DNA of 64,000 nt from NCBI RefSeq assembly GCF_018224885.1, contig NZ_JAGTXB010000003.1:248001-312000 (forward strand), given 5' to 3'. The notes beneath the pieces are model-generated. The model was not told where the DNA came from. It saw nothing but the letters and a program-made list of their open reading frames with translations, and searched no databases. The DNA is from Chitinophaga hostae. Lineage in GTDB: Bacteria; Bacteroidota; Bacteroidia; Chitinophagales; Chitinophagaceae. The position numbers and the translations under genes are program-made. Shown here piece after piece: positions 26,243 through 35,267 of this stretch (positions are counted from its first letter, which is position 1; every line of letters begins with the position of its first letter).

Positions 26243-27754
26243 ATGAAAACGACAAAACATATATTAATAGCCTTGCTGGTGTTGCTGAGTTGTTCCTGCA
26301 AAAAGTTCCTGGAAGAACAGCCCACGAACTTCCTGACACCGGATGCCGATCTCACCAGTCCAAAAGTAGCACGCGCATTTGCCAATGGCTGCTATCAGAA
26401 CCTGCAGGGGCTGATATGGGGACAACCTTCTTCTTATGGAGGTAATACCTATAACCTCATGGAGTTTATGACCGGTAAGGCAAATAGTGATCTGGGCCAA
26501 ACCGGGTTCATCAACTTCCAGAACCTTAGCTACAACATCACCTCCTTTTACGTAGATACCTGGTGGCAACGTATGTACCTGGGCGTAGGCGCATGTAACC
26601 TGGCCATTGAAAACATTCCAAAAGCCATTCAGGCGCCTGCCACTACCACCAACCAGTTGGCGGAAGCAAGGGCATTACGGGCATTGTATTATTTTTACCT
26701 GGTACGGCTCTATGGTGCAGTTCCTAAAATAACCGTGGTACCTACCGTACCTACGCCACCCAACCTGAACCTGTCGCGCTCCCCTGCCAAAGCGATCTAC
26801 GACAGTATTATCATTCCTGACCTGGTAGAAGCAGCCAAGTCAACACTTCCCTGGAAAGACAATACAGGTGGTGTTAGTATGAGCATGATCCAGTCGCTGC
26901 TGGCAGATGTATACCTCACTTACGCAGGTGCAGCCATTAATGGCGGGGCACAATACTATGCCTTGTCGGCCGCCGCTTCCAAAGCAGTGATTACCAACAG
27001 CGGTGCTTCCCTGTTCAAAGAATATACAGATATGATCAATCCCGGTAATAAAAATATCGGTGAATTCATATTCCAGGTACAGTATGCAGCATCGGTACCG
27101 TCTACCAACCCGCTTACGGCGCTGACGATTCCGAACTATGCGGGTATCTCTAAATATTCTGACGAATACGGTTCCGTGTATCCTACCCCGCAGTTTATCA
27201 AGTCGTTTCCTGCAGGAGATAAACGGGCGCAGGAAAGACAATTCTTCTACACCAAATACCGGAAAATCAATGGCACAGATACGGTAACATTCCGGAATAC
27301 ATACATCTATAAATTCTTCGATTCGCTGGCGGTGAGAAATACGGCAAAATCCGATCTCAACTACACCGTGTACCGGCTGGCCGATGTATACCTGATGTAT
27401 GCGGAAGCATCCAACCGCGCAGAAGGCGGGCCTAATGCAGATGCAAAAAGGTATGTAAACGATATCCGTTTACGCGCCAAACTGGCGCCGCTGCCGGCTA
27501 GTATGACGCAAACCGCTTTCGAACAGGAAGTGTGGCTGCAACGTTACTTCGAATTGTGCTTTGAAAATAAAATGTGGTTTGATATGATCCGCACCAGGAA
27601 AGTACACAACGACGTAACCGGCAACTGGGATAACTTTATAGGTCATACCACCGTGTTTAACGCCACTTTTGCAGAAAAGAATTTACTGTTCCCGGTACCT
27701 AAACAGGAACTGGACGTAAATCCGAATCTGCTGCCGAATAACCCGGGCTTCTAG
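26243..27754 (+). CDS. SusD/RagB-like surface glycan-binding lipoprotein (PUL 1)
   Basis: 503 residues. Lipoprotein signal peptide with lipobox LSCSC, 'KKFLEEQPT' at the mature N-terminus, TPR-like segments ('AEARALRALYYFYLVRLYG') and the C-terminal 'NPNLLPNNPGF' characteristic of the family. It binds the glycan at the cell surface and forms the lid of the SusC barrel encoded directly upstream. Ten base pairs after the stop begins a perfect 41-bp inverted repeat that probably ends the transcript. Confidence 0.95.
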   Translation: MKTTKHILIALLVLLSCSCKKFLEEQPTNFLTPDADLTSPKVARAFANGCYQNLQGLIWGQPSSYGGNTYNLMEFMTGKANSDLGQTGFINFQNLSYNITSFYVDTWWQRMYLGVGACNLAIENIPKAIQAPATTTNQLAEARALRALYYFYLVRLYGAVPKITVVPTVPTPPNLNLSRSPAKAIYDSIIIPDLVEAAKSTLPWKDNTGGVSMSMIQSLLADVYLTYAGAAINGGAQYYALSAAASKAVITNSGASLFKEYTDMINPGNKNIGEFIFQVQYAASVPSTNPLTALTIPNYAGISKYSDEYGSVYPTPQFIKSFPAGDKRAQERQFFYTKYRKINGTDTVTFRNTYIYKFFDSLAVRNTAKSDLNYTVYRLADVYLMYAEASNRAEGGPNADAKRYVNDIRLRAKLAPLPASMTQTAFEQEVWLQRYFELCFENKMWFDMIRTRKVHNDVTGNWDNFIGHTTVFNATFAEKNLLFPVPKQELDVNPNLLPNNPGF

Positions 27755-27763
27755 GGGAAGCTC

Positions 27764-27873
27764 AAGGCGTAAAGCAGAAAGCAAAAAGCTACTGTAGCGA
27801 ATGATTAATGCGGAATACGATATCCGATTAGTTCATTCGCTACAGTAGCTTTTTGCTTTCTGCTTTACGCCTT
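27764..27873. repeat. Perfect 41-bp inverted repeat built of heptads
   Basis: The arms 27764-27804 and 27833-27873 are exact reverse complements around a 28-bp loop. Read on the minus strand from the left arm (or on the plus strand in the right arm) they are a run of 7-bp units: TAGCTTT TTGCTTT CTGCTTT ACGCCTT. It lies between SusD and a doubtful 68-codon leftward frame and could terminate transcription both ways. The same kind of heptad occurs at 21206-21240 and 47297-47484. Confidence 0.9.
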
Positions 27874-28039
27874 CTTCAAACGCCGTGAGTACCGCCAAAT
27901 GATTCGATCCTTGCCATTCAGCAACAGGGCGTAATTCGGCAATTGTGCCTGTGAGAGTAAGATGCCTGAAAACAGCTAAACGCCTGTCAGACCAAGTTTT
28001 CTCCAGGTATGGAAAAACAGGTTGATTTTCATTGCTCAC
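27833..28039 (-). CDS. Doubtful 68-codon frame ending in the heptad repeat
   Basis: Starts with GTG at 28039, 10 bp after the ATP-grasp stop. It encodes a mixed soluble-looking sequence ('HLTLTGTIAELRPVAEW') whose last 13 residues (KQKAKSYCSE end) come from the inverted repeat. It may be a remnant of a longer gene cut by insertion of the repeat, or not a gene. No family recognised. Confidence 0.3.
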   Translation of the reverse strand: MSNENQPVFPYLEKTWSDRRLAVFRHLTLTGTIAELRPVAEWQGSNHLAVLTAFEEGVKQKAKSYCSE

Positions 28040-28049
28040 TTTTTATAGT

Positions 28050-28943
28050 TCACTGTTGATGGCCTGGGGCCAATATTTCAATCAGGGCACGATAATAATT
28101 TTCATAGCCTTTTTCCGCGGTGCTCAAATATAAGTACGGCTCAATCATTTCCAGTTCCATCAGGTAAAACTCGCCGTCCTTTATAACACCATCTACCCGC
28201 ACATACAGCGATCCTTTTGCAAAGCGTTCTACAAAGGCGCCGGCTTTGCGGATATGCTCATCGGTAGACGCGACTTCCCGGAAACTGCCGCCGTGGTAAT
28301 GCTGGACCCTGAAATCGCCATTTTTGGGCGTTTTCAGCAACACATGACTGAACTGTCCGCCGAAAAACATGAACGACCACTCTCCTTCTCCGATCTCCTT
28401 CATAAAGGGCTGTACAAGATAATCTTCCGCCTGCAACAGGGCTTTCAATTCCGTTTGTTTTGCATCTATTTCTCCTGTTGTTAGCAGCAGGGTATTTTTG
28501 GCGCCTGCGCTCACACAAGGCTTTACCACTATTTTGTCGGTATGCCAAAGACCGAAAAACGAGTGCCAGTCGGGGTTGCTGCCTTTTTCAACCAGCACGC
28601 TCGGGATAACAGGTAACCCTGCCGCCGCTATTTCGAGGAGGTATTTTTTATTGCTGTTCCAGATCATGATATCCGCCGGGTTCAGGAATTGTACACCAGC
28701 CTGCCCGGTGGCATGCAGCCAGTTGTAAAAAGTGTCGATCTGTTCATGATAGTCCCAGGGCGATTTGATGATAGCCACATCATATTGCTGCCAGTTAACG
28801 CCGGGCGCATTCCAGATAACGGGTTCAATATCGACTCCTTTTTCACGCAGAAAGCGGAGCAGGTTTTCATCTTCATTGTCGCTTACGCCTGAATTATACC
28901 TTTCCTGTTGCTGATAGGTAACCAGTGCTATTCTTTTGTTCAT
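28050..28943 (-). CDS. ATP-grasp ligase (RimK/DcsG-like)
   Basis: 297 residues from ATG at 28943; the frame upstream of it to 28991 has no family resemblance. The N-terminal pre-ATP-grasp segment has 'RIALVTYQQQERYNSG' and 'YDVAIIKSPWDYHEQ'. The ATP-grasp core has 'KIVVKPCVSAGAKNT' and 'YLVQPFMKEIGEGEWS', and 'YVRVDGVIKDGEFYLMELE' supplies the metal-binding acidic residues. This is the group often labelled after the cycloserine ATP-grasp enzyme DcsG, or glutathione-synthase/RimK type. The family joins a carboxylate to an amine or thiol using ATP; substrate unknown. A TATTTTTG box (minus strand, 28989-28996) may be its -7 element. Confidence 0.8.
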   Translation of the reverse strand: MNKRIALVTYQQQERYNSGVSDNEDENLLRFLREKGVDIEPVIWNAPGVNWQQYDVAIIKSPWDYHEQIDTFYNWLHATGQAGVQFLNPADIMIWNSNKKYLLEIAAAGLPVIPSVLVEKGSNPDWHSFFGLWHTDKIVVKPCVSAGAKNTLLLTTGEIDAKQTELKALLQAEDYLVQPFMKEIGEGEWSFMFFGGQFSHVLLKTPKNGDFRVQHYHGGSFREVASTDEHIRKAGAFVERFAKGSLYVRVDGVIKDGEFYLMELEMIEPYLYLSTAEKGYENYYRALIEILAPGHQQ

Positions 28944-29034
28944 AGTTTCTTCTTTTATAGTAATAATACGCTCCACATTTTCCATCCGCAAAAATAAGTG
29001 AAAGCAATTTCTCTTTGATATTATTATAAAAACG

Positions 29035-29080
29035 GCAAACGCAGTAAAACAATAAGTAGTTATTGTTTTACTGCGTTTGC
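29035..29080 (-). terminator. Strong terminator of the PUL 2 operon
   Basis: A perfect 21-bp stem (29035-29055 with 29060-29080) and GTAG loop lies 23 bp past the SusD stop on the minus strand and is followed on that strand by CCGTTTTTATA. It insulates the ATP-grasp gene from the SusC/SusD operon. Confidence 0.9.
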
Positions 29081-29103
29081 TGATATGTGTAGATTATTCT
29101 TAC

Positions 29104-30648
29104 CTAGTATCCGGGGTTCTGCTCCAGTGCGGGCGCATTACGGTCAATTTCGCCTTGCGGGATAGGCCAGAACTCATAGTTAGCCTGGTACTTTGTTTTG
29201 ACTGTAGGCTGCAAAGGATTGGGTACAAATCCGTTCAGTTTCTGCACGGCAATGCCCCATCTTCTGAGGTCGAAATAACGGATTCCTTCCAGTGCAAATT
29301 CCACGCGTCTTTCATGGCGGATACGGGCACGCATATCCGTTGCTGATAAACCGGCAGGCAGGTCCGGCATATTACTGCGGTTCCTCACCAGTTTAATGGC
29401 GGCGTACACACTGGCATCCGGACCAGCGGCTTCATTTTGCGCTTCTGCATACATCAGCAGGATATCTGCATAACGGAGCAGTACAAAGTCGTTGTCGTCG
29501 ATGGTACCGTAATCAGGATCTGTTAAGCTGGGATCCAGCCATTTTTTCACAGCATAATACCCTTTTGTCCAGCTGTCTTTTCCTGGTGTGGCAATGGAGA
29601 GCGCACCTGTAAAAGGCCATCCCTGTGCTTTTGTATCACCGGGGAAAAAGAATGTCTGACGCATGCGCGGATCGCGGTTTTCGAATGGTTTACCCGGCAC
29701 ATAAACACCTGAAGAGGCGGTATCTTTCCCATCTGCGGCTTCGTACTCATTGATCAGGTCCTGTGTTCCCTGCTGCCCTTTCCAGCGCTGCAAGTTTACG
29801 GCGATCGCTACATCCTGGTGCAGCATATTCGGCCGCAGGTATCTTACAGAAAAAAGGATTTCTTTACTGTTGTTCTGGTCGGGTTTATAGAAATTGCCTG
29901 CATAATTCGGGTTCAGGCTGAATTTATTGGCAGTCATAATTTCTTTTGCCAGCGCGGCGGCGGCAGCATACTGTTTCTGGAAAAGCAGCACTCTTACCTT
30001 GTACCCCTGGGCGGTGGCTTTTACAGCATGTCCGTCACTGTAGGCAGCATCCGGTAAAGCAGCAATGGCAGCATCCAGGTCGGTCAGCACCAGCTTCAAC
30101 ACCTCATCCCTGTTGGATTTGGCGCGGGAGGAAGTATAGTCAACGGTGAAAGGATCTTCTGTAGTAATCACCGTATTTCCATAGAGCTGTGCCAGCCAGA
30201 AGTAATTAAATGCGCGGAGAAAATATGCCTCTCCTTTGTATAGTTTAAGTTTATCTCCACTCACCACCTTTTCCACATTGGCCAGGAACGAATTAGCCGC
30301 GGCGATGGCCTGGTAACAGTTGGTGTAATAAGCCTTTACAAAGTCGCCGGACTGCGGTGTAATGCCCGAAGTAAGGGCGTTCAGGCCTCCGCCGTAATTA
30401 TATTGTCCATAGGAATCGTCGGTAAAATTATCCCAGGCAAAAACGGTGTACTGGGAAGTAGCATATCCTTGTCCGTCGGCATACAGGTAGTTATATAAAC
30501 CTGTCAGCGCTTTATCGGCATCTTCCGGGGTTTTCCAGAACAGGGAAGATGCCAGTTTATCGGGCGGTGTCACATCCAGCACTTTCTTACATCCGCTGAA
30601 TATCATGAGTGCTGTAACTGCGATGATTAGTATCTGATTTTTTTTCAT
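29104..30648 (-). CDS. SusD/RagB-like lipoprotein (PUL 2)
   Basis: 514 residues. Lipobox IFSGC, then 'KKVLDVTPPDKL', the early 'DADKALTGLYNYLYA' helix, 'AYFLRAFNYFWLAQLYG' in the TPR region, and the C-terminal 'EGIRYFDLRRWG' and 'EQNPGY' end. These are standard SusD features. It is 25 bp downstream of its SusC partner. No glycosidase is encoded in this locus, so the ligand may not be a polysaccharide that needs surface cleavage. Confidence 0.95.
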   Translation of the reverse strand: MKKNQILIIAVTALMIFSGCKKVLDVTPPDKLASSLFWKTPEDADKALTGLYNYLYADGQGYATSQYTVFAWDNFTDDSYGQYNYGGGLNALTSGITPQSGDFVKAYYTNCYQAIAAANSFLANVEKVVSGDKLKLYKGEAYFLRAFNYFWLAQLYGNTVITTEDPFTVDYTSSRAKSNRDEVLKLVLTDLDAAIAALPDAAYSDGHAVKATAQGYKVRVLLFQKQYAAAAALAKEIMTANKFSLNPNYAGNFYKPDQNNSKEILFSVRYLRPNMLHQDVAIAVNLQRWKGQQGTQDLINEYEAADGKDTASSGVYVPGKPFENRDPRMRQTFFFPGDTKAQGWPFTGALSIATPGKDSWTKGYYAVKKWLDPSLTDPDYGTIDDNDFVLLRYADILLMYAEAQNEAAGPDASVYAAIKLVRNRSNMPDLPAGLSATDMRARIRHERRVEFALEGIRYFDLRRWGIAVQKLNGFVPNPLQPTVKTKYQANYEFWPIPQGEIDRNAPALEQNPGY

Positions 30649-30673
30649 AACTGATTCTTTTAACAGGAAGAAA

Positions 30674-33600
30674 TTAAAACTGCACCATGGCGCCGAATGT
30701 GTATGTTTTGGTTTGCGGGTAGGTCACATAGGTACCGTCGCCTACACGTTCCGGATCCAGGCCCGGGAATTTGCTGACGGTAAATACATTATCCGCTGTA
30801 AAGTATACGCGCAGCGACTTCATACCAATCCTGGCGATAGTGGAAGCAGGTATATTATAGCCCAGCTGTACATTTCTGAGCCTGAAAAAAGAGGCATCCT
30901 TGAGGAAATAGGTCGACGCATAATTTTGAACAGGCGCGTATCCATCGGCTACATAGATTTTAGGCATGGTGTTGCTATGATTTTCCGGTGTCCAGCGGTT
31001 GCGCCAGTCGGTGGTGGGTACGGAACCTTGTCTGAATGGTTCAATTCCCCATCCATTTACATAGATCTTTTGGCCTGAAGAGCCGTATAACTGTGCACTC
31101 AGATCAAAATTTTTCCAGGAGGCGCCCAGGTTAAAAGCATATTGTGCGGTTGGGTATTTACCGCCTACGTAGGTGCGGTCTTTATCATCAATCACGCCAT
31201 CGCCGTTCACGTCTTTTATTTTCAGATCGCCGGGAGTGGCCGCCACTGGCTGTTTAGGTGATTTTGCAATTTCATCCGTGCTCTGGAAAATGCCATCCCA
31301 TATATACACGTAGTATTCATCCAGCGGGTGTCCTTCTTCCCGGATGGTATTACCGGCAATTTCCCTTTTACCAAATGTTTCCAGCATGTTTTTATAGCTC
31401 TGGAAATTAGCGCCTACATACCAGGTGAAATTCTTCCCGATACGGTCGTTATATTGTATGTTAAACTCCACCCCTTTGTTCCTCACTGCACCATTGTTGA
31501 TGGTGGGCGCCTTTAAACCCAGCCATAGCGGCACCTGTGATGCACGCAAAATGTCAAAGGTATTTTTGTTAAACCAGTCGCCGGTAAAAGTGAGTTTATT
31601 ATCCAGGGCGGTCAGGTTAATACCAAAATCCAGCACCCGTGTTGTTTCCCAGGTAAGCCCCGGATCTATGATCTGGCTGCCGTTAAAGCCCACGGCCACA
31701 TTAGAGCCGAAAACATAGGGGCGGTTGTCCAGTGTGGATTGATAAGGGTAAGTACCGATGTTCTGGTTACCCAGCTGCCCCCAGGAGGCGCGCAGTTTCA
31801 GGTCATTGATCCAGGAAACATTTTTCAGGAATGATTCTTCAGACATACGCCATGCGCCTGCAAAGGAATAAAACAAGCCCCAGCGGGTATCTGATGGCAG
31901 TCTTGACGTACCATCATATCGTACACTGGTACTAAACAGGTATTTATCGCGGTAGTCGTAGTTAGCATTACCATAAAACGACTGGATAGCCCATTGGCTG
32001 GAGTTACCGTTGTTACGTTGCCCATCGGTTGGCCCGGCATCAATTTCTCTCAGCAGGTTGGAGGCAAACTGTGTACGCGAAGCGTCCAGGTTATCGGCCT
32101 TATTCTGCTCCTGCTGGAAACCGCCGAGGGCATTCAGGCTATGCTGACCGAATTTCTTTTTATAGGTAAACTGTGTGTAATATACCGTGTAGATATTTCC
32201 GCTATTACCCACGCTCAGCCCCGGTGTACCATCATCAAGCAATCCGGCAGGGCTCATATCACTAAAGTAATAAGTAGGTATTACAGGTCTGAAATCATTG
32301 TATTTGTAGTTGTCGTAGTTCATACCCGCTCTGTTTTCCCATCTTAATCCATCCACGATATCCACATCCAGGGATAAATTACCCTGTGCGTAGTAATCGT
32401 TGGTACGTACCCGTATATCTTCATCTACGATGGCTACCGGGTTTTTGTTACCCAATTCGTTGGAATAGGCTTTCTTGATCCACTTTCCGTCGCTGGAAGC
32501 GGGATATAACGGCGACTGGGCCAGGGCAGAGAGGAACATGTCACCGGCGCCGTTTTCGGGATACTTCCTGTTGGCATAACGCATCTGTACATTGGTACCG
32601 ATGGTCACCCTTTTGGTGACCCGGGAGCTGAGACCAAGATCCAGGGTATATTTTTTATAATCGAAACCGATCAATACACCCGGCTGATTGGTGATGCCAA
32701 TACCAACGCTATAGTTGGTATTATCTTTTCCACCACTCATATTCAGGTAATGGTTCTGTGTGTACCCGGTTTGGAATATGTCGTCCAGCCAGTTGTGATT
32801 GGGATATTTAACGCGGTCAGTAGCGTTTTTATACAGGTCTATTTGCTGCTGCTCATATAATGGGGCAAGACCTGAATTAGTTCTGGCCTCGTTGGAGAGC
32901 TGCATGTATTCAGCAGAATTGGAAATAATATCCGGCAGTTTAGCGGCTTTGGAGATTCCCAGGTTATAACCGTAGGTCAGCGAAAAACCGTTCTTCCCTT
33001 TTTTTGTTTTAACTACGATCACCCCGTTAGCACCACGGGAGCCATAGATAGCCGCGGAAGCTGCATCTTTCAATACAGATATGGATTCTATATCATTGGG
33101 ATTTAGTGCCGTCATACTTCCTGGCAGCCCGTCTACGATTACCAACGGGTCATTACCGGCGCCGCTGAAGGTGCTGACCCCCCTGATACGCAATTGTATG
33201 TTTTCGTTTCCCGGTTCGCCGGAGCCCTGTGTTACCTGTAAGCCAGGCAGCTGGCCCTGTAACAGGGAAACCGGGTTGGTGGCTACCCGCTTATTCAAAT
33301 CTGCGCCGGATATGGTGGCCACGGCGCTGGTCAGTTTATGTTTTTCCTGTGTGCCGTACCCTACTACTACCACCTCGTTTAGTCCGGCTACGTCTTCCTT
33401 TAATACAATTGTTAATACTGTTTGATCAGTGATAACGATCTCCTGTTTTAAGAAGCCGATGGCGGAAATAACCAGTACGGCGTTATCTGGTACCTGTAAT
33501 GCAAATTGTCCTTCCACGGTTGTTAGTGTACCGGTGGTGGTGCCTTTTACTTGTACGGTGATATTAGGCAGCGGGTGACCTTTTTCATCTACTACTTTAC

Positions 33601-33991
33601 CTGTAATTTTCTTTGAATGGATCTGATCGGCCGCATTCTTGAACACCACCATATTATTTTCCATGATGGCATAATGGAGACCGGTTTGCCGGGCTACTTC
33701 ATTCAATACATCCCTGATATCGGCCTTTTCCATGGTGAGGGTCAGTTTCGGCAGCTTTTCTATGGCAGTATTGCTGTAATAGAAAGTATAGCCTGACTTC
33801 CTTTCGAGATAGTGAAATACCTTTTCTACATCTGTTTTTACAAAAGAAACAGAGATGGTATTCTGTGAATACCCTGATGCGGATGCCTGGAAAAAGAGCA
33901 GGAACAACACGCCGGTGAATTTAAACATCAGTAACAATTTTCGTCCATAACTTGGTAGTACAAACGTGGTTTGTTTGGTTGCTATTTTCAT
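30674..33991 (-). CDS. SusC-like TonB transporter with STN signalling domain (PUL 2)
   Basis: 1105 residues. After a long n-region and signal peptide, residues about 48-115 form an STN (secretin/TonB short N-terminal) domain ('DVEKVFHYLERKSGYTFYY'), then a carboxypeptidase-regulatory-like domain (about 128-205), the plug ('VVVGYGTQEKHKLTSAVAT', 'IYGSRGANGVIVVKTK') and the barrel. The STN domain contacts an anti-sigma FecR in the periplasm, which fits the sigma-FecR genes immediately upstream (34126-35834). Substrate binding outside would thus switch on transcription of this operon. Confidence 0.95.
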   Translation of the reverse strand: MKIATKQTTFVLPSYGRKLLLMFKFTGVLFLLFFQASASGYSQNTISVSFVKTDVEKVFHYLERKSGYTFYYSNTAIEKLPKLTLTMEKADIRDVLNEVARQTGLHYAIMENNMVVFKNAADQIHSKKITGKVVDEKGHPLPNITVQVKGTTTGTLTTVEGQFALQVPDNAVLVISAIGFLKQEIVITDQTVLTIVLKEDVAGLNEVVVVGYGTQEKHKLTSAVATISGADLNKRVATNPVSLLQGQLPGLQVTQGSGEPGNENIQLRIRGVSTFSGAGNDPLVIVDGLPGSMTALNPNDIESISVLKDAASAAIYGSRGANGVIVVKTKKGKNGFSLTYGYNLGISKAAKLPDIISNSAEYMQLSNEARTNSGLAPLYEQQQIDLYKNATDRVKYPNHNWLDDIFQTGYTQNHYLNMSGGKDNTNYSVGIGITNQPGVLIGFDYKKYTLDLGLSSRVTKRVTIGTNVQMRYANRKYPENGAGDMFLSALAQSPLYPASSDGKWIKKAYSNELGNKNPVAIVDEDIRVRTNDYYAQGNLSLDVDIVDGLRWENRAGMNYDNYKYNDFRPVIPTYYFSDMSPAGLLDDGTPGLSVGNSGNIYTVYYTQFTYKKKFGQHSLNALGGFQQEQNKADNLDASRTQFASNLLREIDAGPTDGQRNNGNSSQWAIQSFYGNANYDYRDKYLFSTSVRYDGTSRLPSDTRWGLFYSFAGAWRMSEESFLKNVSWINDLKLRASWGQLGNQNIGTYPYQSTLDNRPYVFGSNVAVGFNGSQIIDPGLTWETTRVLDFGINLTALDNKLTFTGDWFNKNTFDILRASQVPLWLGLKAPTINNGAVRNKGVEFNIQYNDRIGKNFTWYVGANFQSYKNMLETFGKREIAGNTIREEGHPLDEYYVYIWDGIFQSTDEIAKSPKQPVAATPGDLKIKDVNGDGVIDDKDRTYVGGKYPTAQYAFNLGASWKNFDLSAQLYGSSGQKIYVNGWGIEPFRQGSVPTTDWRNRWTPENHSNTMPKIYVADGYAPVQNYASTYFLKDASFFRLRNVQLGYNIPASTIARIGMKSLRVYFTADNVFTVSKFPGLDPERVGDGTYVTYPQTKTYTFGAMVQF

Positions 33992-34125
33992 AACCTGGAA
34001 GATTCTTATTAAAACTCAATAAATGTGGAATTCGATGATGGTCGATGGCAGGAACTACCCGGCATAGCAATCCCGCTAGGGAGGGTGCTCCCCAATAATG
34101 GCACTAATATTCATGCTGAAAAGGT

Positions 34126-35187
34126 TTAGTTAATCGTTACTATATCATCCTGGACGGAGTACTTGAATGGTTGAATTTCCTGCAAAATGTTCAGCAATTT
34201 TTCGATGGATACATTATCGGCCCGGCCAGAGAACCTTAAAGCAGCCAGTTGCGGATCCCTGATGACAATCTTTACCCCATACCAGCGTTCCAGTCTTTGC
34301 GCAATAGTGGACAATGTTTCATTCTGAAAGATAAGTTGGTTGTTGAGCCAGGCGGTTTCCAGCACGTGGTTGCTGTCGGCCGCGGAAATAGGCGATAAAG
34401 GACTGCGTTCAATTGCTGCTGCCTGTTTTCCGGTGGCAGCCGTGGTATTATTTGTTTTTGTTTTTTCGTGATCAGCATTTTTATGGAGCAGCACTTTTTC
34501 GTTGGGAGCAATCCGGATCACCTGTTTATCCTCTTTTACCACCATTTCCACTGCTCCGGATATAACGGCCGTTTCTTCGAAATCTTCCTCTTTATAGGCC
34601 CGCACATTAAAGCTGGTACCCAGCACGCGGACATCCATTTTTTCCGCATGTATAATAAACGGGCGACTGGCAGCGTGTTTTATATCAAAAAAGGCTTCGC
34701 CGTTAAGATATACCTCCCGTATGCCCTTGTCCATCTTTTCCGGATATCGCAGCGTGCTGCCCGCATTCAGGATGATGCTGCTGCCATCTGCCAAACGGAT
34801 CTTGGTTTTCATTCCCACATCCGTGGTCACGATCTTATATCCCTGGGCCCTGTACAGCCAGGTAAACAGCATCCCGCCGCCCGCAACAAGCAGCAATAGC
34901 GCAACAAGCAACGTACGGGCACGAAAACGCCTGGGCGCCGTGGCCGGCATCAGGGGTAGCTGTGGCCGGTTTTCATCGCCTATAATATTACTCACCCGGT
35001 CAATCAGGCTGTTTACTTTATCCTCTTCGTCAGCAGTTACCTTACTGAACACAAGTTGCTCCAGCTGGCCTGCTTTCAGCCAGTCGCCCGGATGCTGCAA
35101 TAACAATTCATCCAGTTCCGCCTTTTCTTCGTCGGAAATTTCTCCGCTCCAGTGCAAGGCCAATAACTCCGATAACCGCTTGGTCAT
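34126..35187 (-). CDS. FecR-family anti-sigma factor (PUL 2)
   Basis: 353 residues. A cytoplasmic N-terminal part that holds the sigma factor ('LHWSGEISDEEKAELDELL'), one transmembrane helix near residues 91-112 (LLVALLLLVAGGGMLFTWL), a periplasmic FecR domain ('TKIRLADGSSIILNAGSTL', 'EVYLNGEAFFDI', 'VLGTSFNVRAY') and a C-terminal DUF4974-type domain ending 'YSVQDDIVTI'. It takes the signal from the STN domain of the SusC at 30674-33991 and controls the ECF sigma encoded 80 bp upstream. Confidence 0.95.
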   Translation of the reverse strand: MTKRLSELLALHWSGEISDEEKAELDELLLQHPGDWLKAGQLEQLVFSKVTADEEDKVNSLIDRVSNIIGDENRPQLPLMPATAPRRFRARTLLVALLLLVAGGGMLFTWLYRAQGYKIVTTDVGMKTKIRLADGSSIILNAGSTLRYPEKMDKGIREVYLNGEAFFDIKHAASRPFIIHAEKMDVRVLGTSFNVRAYKEEDFEETAVISGAVEMVVKEDKQVIRIAPNEKVLLHKNADHEKTKTNNTTAATGKQAAAIERSPLSPISAADSNHVLETAWLNNQLIFQNETLSTIAQRLERWYGVKIVIRDPQLAALRFSGRADNVSIEKLLNILQEIQPFKYSVQDDIVTIN

Positions 35188-35206
35188 TTACAGAAAGTCT
35201 AATTTT

Positions 35207-35254
35207 CGGTTAATTCAAGAGTAAGACAACTCCCAAAAAGAAAACAATTAACCG
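35207..35254. repeat. 9-bp inverted repeat in the sigma-FecR gap
   Basis: CGGTTAATT (35207-35215) and AATTAACCG (35246-35254) are exact complements around a 30-bp loop, inside the 80-bp gap between the sigma and FecR genes. It could be an attenuator-like hairpin or a binding site for a second promoter before fecR; neither is shown. Confidence 0.4.
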
Positions 35255-35267
35255 CGGTGAAAAAAAA

